This document shows, piece by piece, positions 6,972 through 13,810 of a stretch of 14,851 nucleotides of DNA; within the stretch, counting starts at the first letter, position 1; every line of letters begins with the position of its first letter. The DNA comes from JBLHRE01 sp047625765 (GTDB lineage: Bacteria > Bacteroidota > Bacteroidia > Flavobacteriales > JBLHRE01): the NCBI GenBank assembly GCA_047625765.1, contig JBLHRE010000031.1, positions 1 to 14,851 of the forward strand. The letters run 5' to 3'. Both the position numbers and the translations under genes were made by a program. The notes below the pieces were generated by a model. It had not been told where the DNA came from. It did not search any database and worked only from the letters and a program-made list of their open reading frames with translations.

Positions 6972-8201
6972 ATGACAACACAGGAAATCAAACAAAGATT
7001 TGGCGTTATTGGAGGCTCTCCTTTATTGGATAGAGCTATAGATAAAGCGGTACAAGTTGCTCCTACAGATATTTCGGTGTTGATAACTGGAGAGTCTGGT
7101 ACAGGTAAGGAAGTGATGCCTAAAATTATCCATCATTTATCGGTGAGAAAACACAACCCATACATCGCAGTAAACTGTGGTGCAATTCCTGAAGGAACCA
7201 TTGATAGTGAGCTTTTTGGTCACGAGAAAGGTTCTTTTACTGGAGCTACGGGATCGAGAAGTGGATATTTTGAAGAAGCTGATGGTGGGACAATATTCTT
7301 GGATGAAGTAGGTGAGTTACCCTTAGCTACTCAGGTGCGCTTGTTAAGAGTTTTAGAAACAGGAGAATTTATTAAAGTAGGTTCTTCGAAGGTTATTAAA
7401 ACCAATGTTAGAATTGTTGCGGCAACTAATGTTGATTTATTAGAAGCGATTGAGCAGAAACAATTTCGAGAAGATTTATATTACAGATTGAACACGGTAC
7501 ATATTGCCATTCCTGCATTAAGAAACAGGAAAGAAGATGTGTATTTACTGTTCAGGAAATTTGCAGCTGATTTCGCAGATAAGTATCGTGTTCCAACCAT
7601 TCGGTTGGATAATGGAGCGATTAAACTACTTTCAGATTATCGTTGGCCAGGAAATATCCGTCAATTAAAGAATTTTGCAGAACAGATGTCTGTTTTAGAG
7701 GAGAACAGAGAAATATCCGATGCTAAACTAGCCCAGTATTTGCCTGAAATAAATAATTCTAGAGTTCCTGCATTACTTAATCAAACATCTGCGCAGAGTC
7801 AGTTCTCTACAGAGCGAGATATTTTATATAAGTTCTTGTTCGACATGAAGGGAGATTTGAACGACTTAAAGAAGCTGACGCATGCCTTAATGAAAAATGA
7901 TTCTGGTAGCTTAGAGCGGATTCAAGAAAGTCAGCCGGAACTTATAAGAAAGGTATATCAAGATTTTACTTCCAATGCTTCGAAAGACGGTTTGTTGGAC
8001 CTTAATCCTGAGGCGATATTAGAGGATAAAGAAATGCCTGAACTTGATTTGGATTTGCCTCCAAAGACCTTAGAAGACACCGAAATATCAATGATAAAAG
8101 ATGCGCTCGAACGCCATAGAGGTAAGCGTAAAGATGCTGCTGAAGAGTTGGGTATATCTGAGCGAACGTTGTATCGTAAAATTAAGCAATACGACTTATG
8201 A
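6972..8201 (+). CDS. Orphan sigma-54 interaction domain transcriptional activator (no receiver domain)
   Basis: Protein of 409 residues. The AAA+ sigma-54 interaction domain starts almost at the N-terminus: Walker A GESGTGKE (40-47), sigma-54 contact loop GSFTGA (87-92, canonical GAFTGA with Ala replaced by Ser), Walker B GGTIFLDE (105-112), then FREDLYYRLN and WPGNIRQLKN. A central segment of about 120 residues with an acidic stretch leads to a Fis-type helix-turn-helix at the C-terminus (about 370-409, ending GISERTLYRKIKQYDL). Such proteins hydrolyse ATP to open sigma-54 RNA polymerase complexes at GG/GC (-24/-12) promoters. There is no N-terminal receiver, GAF or PAS domain, so the activating signal is unknown and control may be by level or by a partner protein. 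Its stop overlaps the lptE start by 4 nt (ATGA), implying translational coupling. Targets cannot be read from the gene. Confidence 0.93.
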   Translation: MTTQEIKQRFGVIGGSPLLDRAIDKAVQVAPTDISVLITGESGTGKEVMPKIIHHLSVRKHNPYIAVNCGAIPEGTIDSELFGHEKGSFTGATGSRSGYFEEADGGTIFLDEVGELPLATQVRLLRVLETGEFIKVGSSKVIKTNVRIVAATNVDLLEAIEQKQFREDLYYRLNTVHIAIPALRNRKEDVYLLFRKFAADFADKYRVPTIRLDNGAIKLLSDYRWPGNIRQLKNFAEQMSVLEENREISDAKLAQYLPEINNSRVPALLNQTSAQSQFSTERDILYKFLFDMKGDLNDLKKLTHALMKNDSGSLERIQESQPELIRKVYQDFTSNASKDGLLDLNPEAILEDKEMPELDLDLPPKTLEDTEISMIKDALERHRGKRKDAAEELGISERTLYRKIKQYDL

Positions 8202-8698
8202 AAATGCGCTTAACACTTGGAGTATTTTTGATGGTCATAGCATCGTCTTGTGGGATTTATAGTTTTACGGGGGCCGATATACATCCAGATGCAAAAACGA
8301 TATCAGTTAGTACATTTTCGAATTATGCAGAAATAGTAAATCCTAATTTAAGTCAAACCTTAAGCGAGTCTTTGAAGGATTATTTTTTAGTACAAACAAG
8401 TTTAGATTTAGCTCCTAGAAATGGTGATTTACAGGTGCAAGGAAGTATCGTAAAGTACGATTTGCAGCCTATAAATATTCAATCTAACGAAACAGCGTCT
8501 CAAAACAGGCTTACTATTGTGATAAATGTTATTTTTACCAACACAATTGAGCCCGATAAAAGTTATGATGCCACTTTTAGGAGGTTTGCTGATTTTAATA
8601 GTTCAACTACTTTTAATAGTATTGAAGACGAATTGGTGGAGCAGATTAATTTAGAGCTCATTGAAGATATATTTAATAAAGCTGTAGTCAACTGGTAG
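8198..8698 (+). CDS. lptE: LptE-like LPS-assembly lipoprotein
   Basis: Small protein of 166 residues. A lipoprotein signal peptide runs to the lipobox IASSC with the acylated cysteine at residue 18, followed by GIYSFTGA, a start typical of Bacteroidota LptE. The following segments (KTISVSTFSNYAEIVNP, then LQVQGSIVKYD and RLTIVINVIF) fit the LptE fold of alternating strands and helices. In Gram-negative bacteria LptE plugs the LptD barrel in the outer membrane and helps deliver lipopolysaccharide to the cell surface. It overlaps the upstream activator by 4 nt and is followed 4 nt later by the TPR gene, so all three are probably co-transcribed. Assignment rests on signature and context; primary sequence conservation in this family is low. 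Confidence 0.8.
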   Translation: MKMRLTLGVFLMVIASSCGIYSFTGADIHPDAKTISVSTFSNYAEIVNPNLSQTLSESLKDYFLVQTSLDLAPRNGDLQVQGSIVKYDLQPINIQSNETASQNRLTIVINVIFTNTIEPDKSYDATFRRFADFNSSTTFNSIEDELVEQINLELIEDIFNKAVVNW

Positions 8699-8702
8699 TA
8701 AT

Positions 8703-9113
8703 ATGGATAGTAAGCGTTTTATAGACTTAGTAAACGACCCAATTAACAGTGCGGAATCTGACCGTCAGTATTTGGAGGATATTTTGGAGGTTTATCCTTA
8801 TTGCCAGTCTGCAAACACCTTGTTTGTAAAGGTTTTGCAAAATCAAGGGAGTTTTCAATACAACAATAAATTGCGTATCGCAGCGGCTTATGCTTGCGAC
8901 AGGAGCCAATTGTACGAATTAATGGTGCATGGTTATCCAGAAAGCATGAAAGCTAAGCGTTGGAAACCAGAAGCAGAATATGAAATCAATCCCGATATCA
9001 TTAACGCTTTGACATTGGCAGCAACTGTTAAAATTGCACCAGGTAGAGATCCTGAACAAATCATTGACACCAATGAGGGGGATCTTGAAAAAAAAAAGCC
9101 GCACAAGAGCTAA
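8703..9113 (+). CDS. Conserved TPR protein, N-terminal fragment (frame breaks at A10 run)
   Basis: This frame encodes 136 residues starting MDSKRFIDLVNDP. It contains helical segments such as YLEDILEVYPYCQSANTLF and KLRIAAAYACDRSQLYELM, and ends shortly after a run of ten A (9088-9097) with DLEKKKPHKS and a TAA. The downstream frame, one base back, is open from 9098 to 9772 and continues the same style of acidic helical protein. The two therefore look like one gene of about 356 residues (8703-9772) broken by a shift of one base. An intact gene would need 8 or 11 As. The function is unknown to me; the position between lptE and secG, 4 nt after lptE, matches a conserved Bacteroidota arrangement. 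The break could be a sequencing error in the homopolymer, a real mutation or recoding. Confidence 0.75.
   Translation: MDSKRFIDLVNDPINSAESDRQYLEDILEVYPYCQSANTLFVKVLQNQGSFQYNNKLRIAAAYACDRSQLYELMVHGYPESMKAKRWKPEAEYEINPDIINALTLAATVKIAPGRDPEQIIDTNEGDLEKKKPHKS
9088..9098 (+). other. A10-G homopolymer with dnaX-type slippery heptamer A AAA AAG
   Basis: Ten adenines (9088-9097) followed by G. In the upstream frame the codons are GAA AAA AAA AAG, so A AAA AAG at 9092-9098 lies in the exact phase used for -1 frameshifting in E. coli dnaX. A -1 slip places the ribosome on GCC at 9098, which opens the downstream frame to 9772. A purine-rich GAGGGGG (9075-9081) sits 10 nt upstream of the heptamer. I see no strong stem-loop just downstream. 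Runs of this length are also prone to transcriptional slippage and to base-calling errors. Confidence 0.6.
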
Positions 9114-9772
9114 TAGAGCAAGCTACTGATGGAATTACCTCAGTTCTAGACGAAAATAGCAGTACAGAAAATCCACAAAGAGAGATTCTGGAAACGATTG
9201 AAGAGGAAGTTGTACTTTCTTTAGACTCGGTTTCTCCAGAACAGAATATAGAGAATTCTGAGATTGAAGAAGATATTTCTATTGCTGTTATTGCGGATGA
9301 GTGGGAACAAATGGAGGATGGGAAGGTTGATACTTCTGTTGATGAGAATTCAAGTATGTCATTTAGCAATTGGTTAAATAACACTAGAGAAAACGCTTCC
9401 AAAGCCCAAGTAGAAAAAGTTGTAGTAAAAGAGTCTCATCCAGCACCTATAGTTGTTGAGGACAGAATAGAGGAGCCGGTTAAGGAAAAAGGATTAATTG
9501 ATAAGTTTATAGAAGAGAGGCCAAGGCTAAAGCCAAAATTGGAATCTAAGAAGAGTAGTTTCTTTAATCCAATAGATATGGCGAAGCAAAGTTTGATAGA
9601 AGATACGGAGTTAAGTACCGAAACTTTGGCCAAAGTTTATCTAGATCAAGAGCTTTACGATAAAGCAATTCAGTGCTTTGAATATCTAAAGATGAAAAAT
9701 CCCGAAAAAAGTGGTTTATTTGCCGACCGAATTTCGGCAATAAAAGAACAACAATCGATTAAAACAAAATAA
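9098..9772 (+). CDS. Conserved TPR protein, C-terminal portion (read after a -1 shift)
   Basis: Continuous open frame from 9098 to the TAA at 9770-9772, giving 224 residues that begin AAQELIEQATDG. The first ATG inside it is at 9311, but the upstream codons read as sensible acidic, Ser/Glu-rich linker, so initiation at 9311 is probably not the native arrangement. After the linker comes SFSNWLNNTRE (about 71-81), then a Lys/Glu-rich stretch with FIEERPRLKPKLE, and finally one tetratricopeptide-like helix pair, ETLAKVYLDQELYDKAIQCF with FEYLKMKNPEKSGLFADRI. It pairs with the N-terminal fragment at 8703-9113 as one gene. secG starts 2 nt after its stop, consistent with one operon. TPR units usually mediate protein-protein contacts; no partner or specific function can be assigned. 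Confidence 0.72.
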   Translation, partial: AAQELIEQATDGITSVLDENSSTENPQREILETIEEEVVLSLDSVSPEQNIENSEIEEDISIAVIADEWEQMEDGKVDTSVDENSSMSFSNWLNNTRENASKAQVEKVVVKESHPAPIVVEDRIEEPVKEKGLIDKFIEERPRLKPKLESKKSSFFNPIDMAKQSLIEDTELSTETLAKVYLDQELYDKAIQCFEYLKMKNPEKSGLFADRISAIKEQQSIKTK

Positions 9773-9774
9773 GC

Positions 9775-10146
9775 ATGTACACTCTATTTTTTATCCTAAT
9801 TATGATTACTTGTTTGCTACTAATCTTAGTAGTAATGGTTCAAAACCCTAAAGGAGGAGGTCTTTCTTCTGCTTTTGGAAGTTCTAATCAAGTAATGGGT
9901 GTTAAAAAAACAACCGACTTTTTAGATAAAGCAACTTGGACATTGTCTGCTGCATTAGTTGCATTAACCTTGTTGTCTAACATTGCTATCGAAAGAGACA
10001 ATGTACAAGGAGTAGACTCTCAAATTAGCGAGCAATTAGAAGAAGGTGGTTTGTTGTTGCCAGAGCAATCGGCTCCAGCTGCTACTCCTGCAATTACTGA
10101 AGAGTTACCTCAAGGGACAGAAAACTTACCTACCAGCGCTGAGTAG
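9775..10146 (+). CDS. secG: Preprotein translocase subunit SecG
   Basis: Small membrane protein of 123 residues. Two transmembrane segments (about residues 2-23 and 57-74) flank the conserved cytoplasmic loop VQNPKGGGLSSAFG with SNQVMGVKKTTDFLDKATW, the SecG signature. SecG associates with SecY and SecE and helps the SecA-driven export of unfolded proteins across the inner membrane. The C-terminal 45 residues form an acidic, Pro/Ala/Glu-rich tail, commonly seen in Bacteroidota SecG and absent from the E. coli protein. It starts 2 nt after the TPR gene and is followed by a perfect terminator, marking it as the last gene of the miaB-secG run. Confidence 0.95.
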   Translation: MYTLFFILIMITCLLLILVVMVQNPKGGGLSSAFGSSNQVMGVKKTTDFLDKATWTLSAALVALTLLSNIAIERDNVQGVDSQISEQLEEGGLLLPEQSAPAATPAITEELPQGTENLPTSAE

Positions 10147-10164
10147 CTAAGCTTAACAATATTT

Positions 10165-10200
10165 AAAAATGCCAGCTTGTCATACAAGCTGGCATTTTTT
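10165..10200 (+). terminator. Intrinsic terminator after secG
   Basis: Perfect 16-bp inverted repeat: AAAAATGCCAGCTTGT (10165-10180) and ACAAGCTGGCATTTTT (10184-10199), loop CAT, followed by a T-rich tail (through 10200, then CTTTTA). It lies 18 nt after the secG stop and separates the secG operon from groESL. Confidence 0.93.
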
Positions 10201-10228
10201 CTTTTATAGCGATTCTATTTTGCGAAAA

Positions 10229-10277
10229 ATTGGCAGAAAATGGTATTGGCATGCTTTCTGACAGATAGATATTATTG
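10229..10277 (+). promoter_or_regulatory. groESL promoter/operator region (two promoter models)
   Basis: Two readings fit. First, TTG (10246-10248), 21 nt, then TATTATTG (10270-10277) matches the Bacteroidota primary-sigma consensus with one mismatch. Second, TTGGCATG (10246-10253), 4 nt, then CTGACA (10258-10263) resembles a sigma-54 -24/-12 promoter, but the -12 GC is replaced by GA. ATTGGCA is repeated at 10229-10235 and 10245-10251. CAGAAA (10234-10239) and TTTCTG (10255-10260) form an inverted repeat. No CIRCE element is present. The groES ATG is at 10301. Confidence 0.45.
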
Positions 10278-10300
10278 ATTTAATCCAAAATAAAACGATT

Positions 10301-10570
10301 ATGAATATTAAGCCTTTGGCTGATCGCGTGGTGGTTGAACCAGCAGCAGCAGAAACAAAAACAGCATCGGGAATATACATACCTGATACAGCACAAGAGA
10401 AACCTCAGAAAGGAACTGTGGTAGCAGTTGGTCCAGGTAAAAAGGACGAGCCAACAACTGTTTCTATTGGAGATATAGTACTTTATAGTAAGTATTCTGG
10501 TACAGAATTACAGTTAGAAGGAAAGGACGTGTTGATTATGCGTGAGTCTGATATTCTTGCTATTGTTTAA
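10301..10570 (+). CDS. groES: Co-chaperonin GroES
   Basis: Protein of 89 residues, slightly short but within the family range. It opens with NIKPLADRVVVEP, contains the mobile loop ETKTASGIYIPDTAQEKPQ (about 18-36) with the hydrophobic IYI tripeptide that docks on GroEL, and has GTVVAVGPG and YSKYSGTEL of the beta-barrel core. The heptameric lid closes the GroEL chamber in the ATP-bound state and promotes folding of encapsulated proteins in the cytoplasm. It precedes groEL by 30 nt in the usual two-gene operon and has its own promoter region after the secG terminator. Confidence 0.98.
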   Translation: MNIKPLADRVVVEPAAAETKTASGIYIPDTAQEKPQKGTVVAVGPGKKDEPTTVSIGDIVLYSKYSGTELQLEGKDVLIMRESDILAIV

Positions 10571-10600
10571 TTATTATTATTTGTTAAAAGTTTAATAGCT

Positions 10601-12235
10601 ATGGCTAAAGAAATAAAGTTTGATTTAGAAGCAAGAGATGCTTTAAAAAGAGGAGTAGATGCATTGGCAAATGCAGTGAAGGTAACCTTGGGTCCTAAAG
10701 GACGTAATGTTGTAATAGCTAAGGCTTACGGTGCGCCAACCATTACTAAGGATGGTGTTACTGTAGCAAAAGAAATTGAGCTAGAAGATACTATCGAGAA
10801 CATGGGTGCTCAGATGGTAAAAGAAGTAGCAAGCAAAACTGCAGACATTGCGGGTGATGGTACTACAACTGCTACTGTATTGGCACAGGCAATTGTTTCT
10901 ACGGGATTGAAAAATGTTGCAGCTGGTGCAAATCCAATGGATTTAAAAAGAGGTATCGATAAAGCGGTTGCTGCAATTGTGGCAAACCTTAAAGAGCAAT
11001 CGATGCCAGTTGGCGATAGCTTTGATAAAATAGAGCAGATTGCTGCTATTTCGGCAAATAATGACAATGAGATTGGGAAGCGTATTGCCGAGGCAATGAG
11101 GGCTGCAGGTAAGGAAGGTGTTATTACTGTTGAAGAAGCAAAAGGAACAGCAGATGAGCTGAAGATTGTAGAAGGAATGCAGTTCGACAGAGGTTACTTG
11201 TCTCCTTACTTTGTTACCAATTCGGAAAAGATGGAGGTAGAGCTGGAAAACCCTTACATCTTGATTTTCGACAAGAAAATTTCTACCATGAAGGATTTAC
11301 TTCCAGTATTAGAGCAAACAGCTCAGTCTGGTCGTCCTTTAATGATTATTGCAGAAGACATTGATGGTGAAGCATTGGCAACTTTGGTTGTAAACAAAAT
11401 GCGTGGTGCTTTGAAAGTTGCAGCTGTAAAAGCTCCGGGTTTTGGAGACAGAAGAAAAGAGATGTTAGAAGACATTGCTATTCTTACTGGTGGAACAGTT
11501 GTTTCTGAAGAACGTGGATTTAAATTGGATGCAACTACACTAGAGATGTTGGGTAGTGCAGAAAAGATAACTATCGATAAAGACAATACTGTTTTAGTTA
11601 ATGGTGCTGGGGTTAAAGAAGATATTAAATCTAGAGTTGGACAAATTAAAGCTCAAATTGAATCTACTACTTCTGATTACGATCGTGAGAAACTGCAAGA
11701 GCGTTTAGCGAAATTAGCTGGTGGTGTTGCTGTATTGTATGTTGGAGCAGCGTCAGAAATAGAGATGAAAGAGAAGAAAGATCGTGTAGACGATGCTTTA
11801 CATGCTACGCGTGCAGCAGTTGAAGAAGGGATTGTCTCTGGTGGTGGAGTTGCTTTGGTTCGTGCAGGCGATGCCTTGGCGAGTATTGTAACTGAAAATG
11901 ATGATGAAGCAACAGGTGTTCAAATCATCTTAAGGGCTATTGAAGAGCCTTTAAGACAGATTGTAGCCAATGCTGGCGGAGAAGGTTCTGTTGTGATAAA
12001 CAAGGTAAGAGAAGGCGCAAATGACTTTGGGTACAATGCCAAGAATGGTACGTATGTAAATATGTTCGAAGCTGGAATTATTGACCCAACTAAAGTTACA
12101 CGTGTAGCTTTAGAAAATGCAGCTTCTGTAGCAGGAATGTTATTGACTACTGAATGTGTTTTGGCTGAAATTAAAGAGCCAGCTCCAGCGATGCCTGCAG
12201 GCGGAATGGGTGGCGGAATGCCAGGCATGATGTAA
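10601..12235 (+). CDS. groEL: Chaperonin GroEL
   Basis: Protein of 544 residues, the usual length. The nucleotide-binding features are KVTLGPKGRNVV (27-38) and GDGTTT (85-90). The equatorial region after the apical domain includes EEGIVSGGGVAL, and the C-terminus ends in the GGM-rich tail GGMGGGMPGMM that projects into the cavity. The double heptameric ring binds non-native proteins and folds them with GroES and ATP. There is no disruption, and it is the single chaperonin copy in the window. A perfect intrinsic terminator follows 20 nt after the stop. Confidence 0.99.
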   Translation: MAKEIKFDLEARDALKRGVDALANAVKVTLGPKGRNVVIAKAYGAPTITKDGVTVAKEIELEDTIENMGAQMVKEVASKTADIAGDGTTTATVLAQAIVSTGLKNVAAGANPMDLKRGIDKAVAAIVANLKEQSMPVGDSFDKIEQIAAISANNDNEIGKRIAEAMRAAGKEGVITVEEAKGTADELKIVEGMQFDRGYLSPYFVTNSEKMEVELENPYILIFDKKISTMKDLLPVLEQTAQSGRPLMIIAEDIDGEALATLVVNKMRGALKVAAVKAPGFGDRRKEMLEDIAILTGGTVVSEERGFKLDATTLEMLGSAEKITIDKDNTVLVNGAGVKEDIKSRVGQIKAQIESTTSDYDREKLQERLAKLAGGVAVLYVGAASEIEMKEKKDRVDDALHATRAAVEEGIVSGGGVALVRAGDALASIVTENDDEATGVQIILRAIEEPLRQIVANAGGEGSVVINKVREGANDFGYNAKNGTYVNMFEAGIIDPTKVTRVALENAASVAGMLLTTECVLAEIKEPAPAMPAGGMGGGMPGMM

Positions 12236-12255
12236 TATCATTTTATCCAAATATT

Positions 12256-12292
12256 AAAACCGCCTAGAATCGAAGATTCTAGGCGGTTTTTT
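12256..12292 (+). terminator. Intrinsic terminator after groEL
   Basis: Perfect 16-bp inverted repeat: AAAACCGCCTAGAATC (12256-12271) and GATTCTAGGCGGTTTT (12275-12290), loop GAA, ending in TTTTTTGTTTT. It closes the groESL operon. The As on its left side could also give weaker termination for minus-strand transcripts leaving folA. Confidence 0.94.
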
Positions 12293-12322
12293 GTTTTAAT
12301 CAATATGCTTCAAAGGAATAAC

Positions 12323-12357
12323 AAGGCATAGTATTCATAATATTAGGCCTTATTTTT
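12323..12357 (+). terminator. Second, weaker hairpin between groEL and folA
   Basis: AAGGC-A-TAGTATT (12323-12335), loop CAT, then AATATTA-G-GCCTT (12339-12351) forms a 12-bp stem with one mismatch and one G-U pair when read as plus-strand RNA, followed by ATTTTTG. It could be a back-up terminator for groESL. On the minus strand the G-U pair becomes a mismatch and the T-tract is poor, so it fits folA less well. Confidence 0.35.
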
Positions 12358-12380
12358 GTGATATATTCTGCGATTTTAAA

Positions 12381-12866
12381 TTATGTTAGCTTCAATAATG
12401 TGTCAAAACGATAGCTGAAATCATTCTTTTCTGTAGGAACAAAGGTTTCACTTTCTGTTACACTCCATTCTGATTCATTAATCTCGGGGAAATAAGCATC
12501 GCCCTCAAAGTCCTTTTCGATGCGGGTAAGTTCTATCTTATCTGCAAGAGGCAATGCTAGCTTGTATATTTCTGCGCCACCTATAATATATGAGATATCA
12601 TCATTCTTGGAAACTTCTAGGGCTTTTTCCAAACTGTTTACGGTAATACAACCTTCTATCTGGTAAGCAGGGTTACGTGTAATGATAACAGTCGTTCTAT
12701 TGGGAAGAGGCTTGCCAATGCTTTCAAAGGTTTTTCTTCCCATTATAATGTGATGACCAGTAGTTAAAGCTTTGAAACGCTTAAGATCGGCAGATAAATG
12801 CCAAATAAGTTCGTTATTGTTTCCGATAACATTGTTTTTGGCCGCTGCCACAATAATACAAACCAT
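12381..12866 (-). CDS. folA: Dihydrofolate reductase
   Basis: Protein of 161 residues, standard DHFR length. It reduces dihydrofolate to tetrahydrofolate with NADPH. The motifs are IVAAAKNNVIGNNNELIWHL (5-24) with Trp22, the catalytic acid Asp27 in SADLKRFK, MGRKTFESIG (42-51) for NADPH, IIGGAEIYK (94-102), and DFEGDAYFPEI. The usual Leu-Pro-Trp reads Leu-Ile-Trp here; as far as I recall Ile at this site is common in Bacteroidota, so it need not signal trimethoprim resistance. It is last in the minus-strand run thyA, TonB-domain protein, NTF2-like protein, folA, with a 1-nt gap after the NTF2-like stop. It regenerates the cofactor that ThyA oxidises. Confidence 0.97.
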   Translation of the reverse strand: MVCIIVAAAKNNVIGNNNELIWHLSADLKRFKALTTGHHIIMGRKTFESIGKPLPNRTTVIITRNPAYQIEGCITVNSLEKALEVSKNDDISYIIGGAEIYKLALPLADKIELTRIEKDFEGDAYFPEINESEWSVTESETFVPTEKNDFSYRFDTLLKLT

Positions 12867-12867
12867 C

Positions 12868-13386
12868 TTAATTTAAGTATTTTTTTGGGAGAGGGTTTTT
12901 ACGGCTTTCAGTAGTCCAGATGATATTTACAATCCACCATCTTCCTTTGGAATAAGATAGCTGAATACTATTCATTCCTCTTTCTATGGGAGTTCCGTTT
13001 TTAGTTAAGCGCGATTCAAAGGCGCTAAAAACATGTGCAATTTCGCCAAATCGATCAATCGTTCTTCCAATTTCAATTTCATAAAAAGCACTTCTATCAA
13101 ATACGGGCTCTACAGTGTTAATATAACTGTCTAGGGTTCCATATCGGTAAAAAGGGTTTCCTTTTTGGTCTTTTACAATCATATTAAATTGTGCATCTCT
13201 AACGCACATATTTCGAAGTCGGCCCCAATCGCGCCTCCCTTTTGGGCCCGAAATCACATCGTAAAACGCATTGATAATACTATCAATAGATTTGCACTCT
13301 TCCGATACGGTAATTGGTGCTACCGCGCGCGAGGTAATGGGATTTCCGAAAATGCTTAATCCAAATATGAGCAGTAGTGTCTTCAT
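12868..13386 (-). CDS. Secreted NTF2-fold-like protein of unknown function
   Basis: Protein of 172 residues when started at the ATG at 13386, whose A overlaps the TGA of the upstream gene. A GTG at 13389 would add one residue. A hydrophobic N-terminus (MKTLLLIFGLSIFG) suggests a signal peptide ending near RAVA, so the product is probably periplasmic. The mature part (SIDSIINAFYDVISG, a central helix and strand region, then IHVFSAFESRL-type and GRWWIVNIIWTTE segments) resembles SnoaL/NTF2-like domains: an N-terminal helical hairpin followed by curved strands ending in WxIxxxxW. Enzymatic and binding roles both occur in that fold, so no function can be given. Tight packing with the neighbouring genes points to co-expression. 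The fold call rests on pattern only. Confidence 0.7.
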   Translation of the reverse strand: MKTLLLIFGLSIFGNPITSRAVAPITVSEECKSIDSIINAFYDVISGPKGRRDWGRLRNMCVRDAQFNMIVKDQKGNPFYRYGTLDSYINTVEPVFDRSAFYEIEIGRTIDRFGEIAHVFSAFESRLTKNGTPIERGMNSIQLSYSKGRWWIVNIIWTTESRKNPLPKKYLN

Positions 13387-13799
13387 CACTTTAGGGCGAA
13401 TTTAATTGGTTTAGTATATTGCACAGCTACTGGCACACCGCCCTTAATACCAGGACTCGTAAAAGGTTTAATGTCTTTTACAGCATTTAAAGTAGCTTCA
13501 TTCAATGATTTTTCAACACCTCTTAAAATGTGAGGGTTTACAAAAGAACCTGTTTCATCAATTGTGAAATTAACATAAACTACACTACTAATACTTTTTG
13601 CTTTCGTTTTTTCAGGATACGTCACATGTGCAAGAATAGTCTTGGTAATGTCTTGTGCGAAACAGCGCTGAGCATTGTCGGAAATGTCTTCGCAAGAGCC
13701 ATAAATAGGCGCAGTGTCTAATTCGTTGCATTTAACTTGAGCTTCCGAAGTGAATAGGGTTCCAAAAAACACGGCAATAAGTAAAATTGATTTTTTCAT
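13386..13799 (-). CDS. Secreted TonB C-terminal-domain-like protein
   Basis: Protein of 137 residues. A type I signal peptide (MKKSILLIAVFFGTLFTSEA, cleavage before Q21) is followed by a short cysteine-containing segment (Cys24, Cys36, Cys46). The rest, about 60-135, resembles the TonB C-terminal domain: TYPEKTK, VVYVNFTIDETGSF, LNEATLNAVKDIKPFTSPG, GVPVAVQYTKPIKF. True TonB has an N-terminal membrane anchor and a Pro-rich periplasm-spanning linker; both are missing, so this protein is unlikely to transduce energy by itself. Bacteroidota often carry such solitary domains, including as C-terminal parts of periplasmic proteins. It begins 11 nt after the thyA stop and overlaps the next gene. Its function is unknown. 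Confidence 0.75.
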   Translation of the reverse strand: MKKSILLIAVFFGTLFTSEAQVKCNELDTAPIYGSCEDISDNAQRCFAQDITKTILAHVTYPEKTKAKSISSVVYVNFTIDETGSFVNPHILRGVEKSLNEATLNAVKDIKPFTSPGIKGGVPVAVQYTKPIKFALK

Positions 13800-13810
13800 A
13801 CTATAGATTT

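Noticed and set aside
9311..9772. A separate 153-residue gene starting at ATG 9311
   Set aside because: The frame is open back to 9098 and the upstream codons continue naturally from the preceding fragment, so this ATG is more likely internal to one larger gene.
10201..10300. CIRCE heat-shock operator upstream of groES
   Set aside because: No TTAGCACTC-N9-GAGTGCTAA-like inverted repeat is present.
11920..12228. Minus-strand open frames opposite groEL (also 10810-11067 and 11323-11586)
   Set aside because: Groel is intact across them; the Ala/Ser/Pro-rich translations are complements of its codons.
12381..12866. Pro-to-Ile change next to Trp22 of DHFR as a trimethoprim-resistance mark
   Set aside because: Leu-Ile-Trp appears to be usual in Bacteroidota DHFR as I recall it, and nothing else suggests a mobile resistance gene.
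13387..13389. GTG start for the NTF2-like gene
   Set aside because: The next codon is an ATG whose A overlaps the upstream TGA; the ATG is the simpler start and changes the protein by one residue only.
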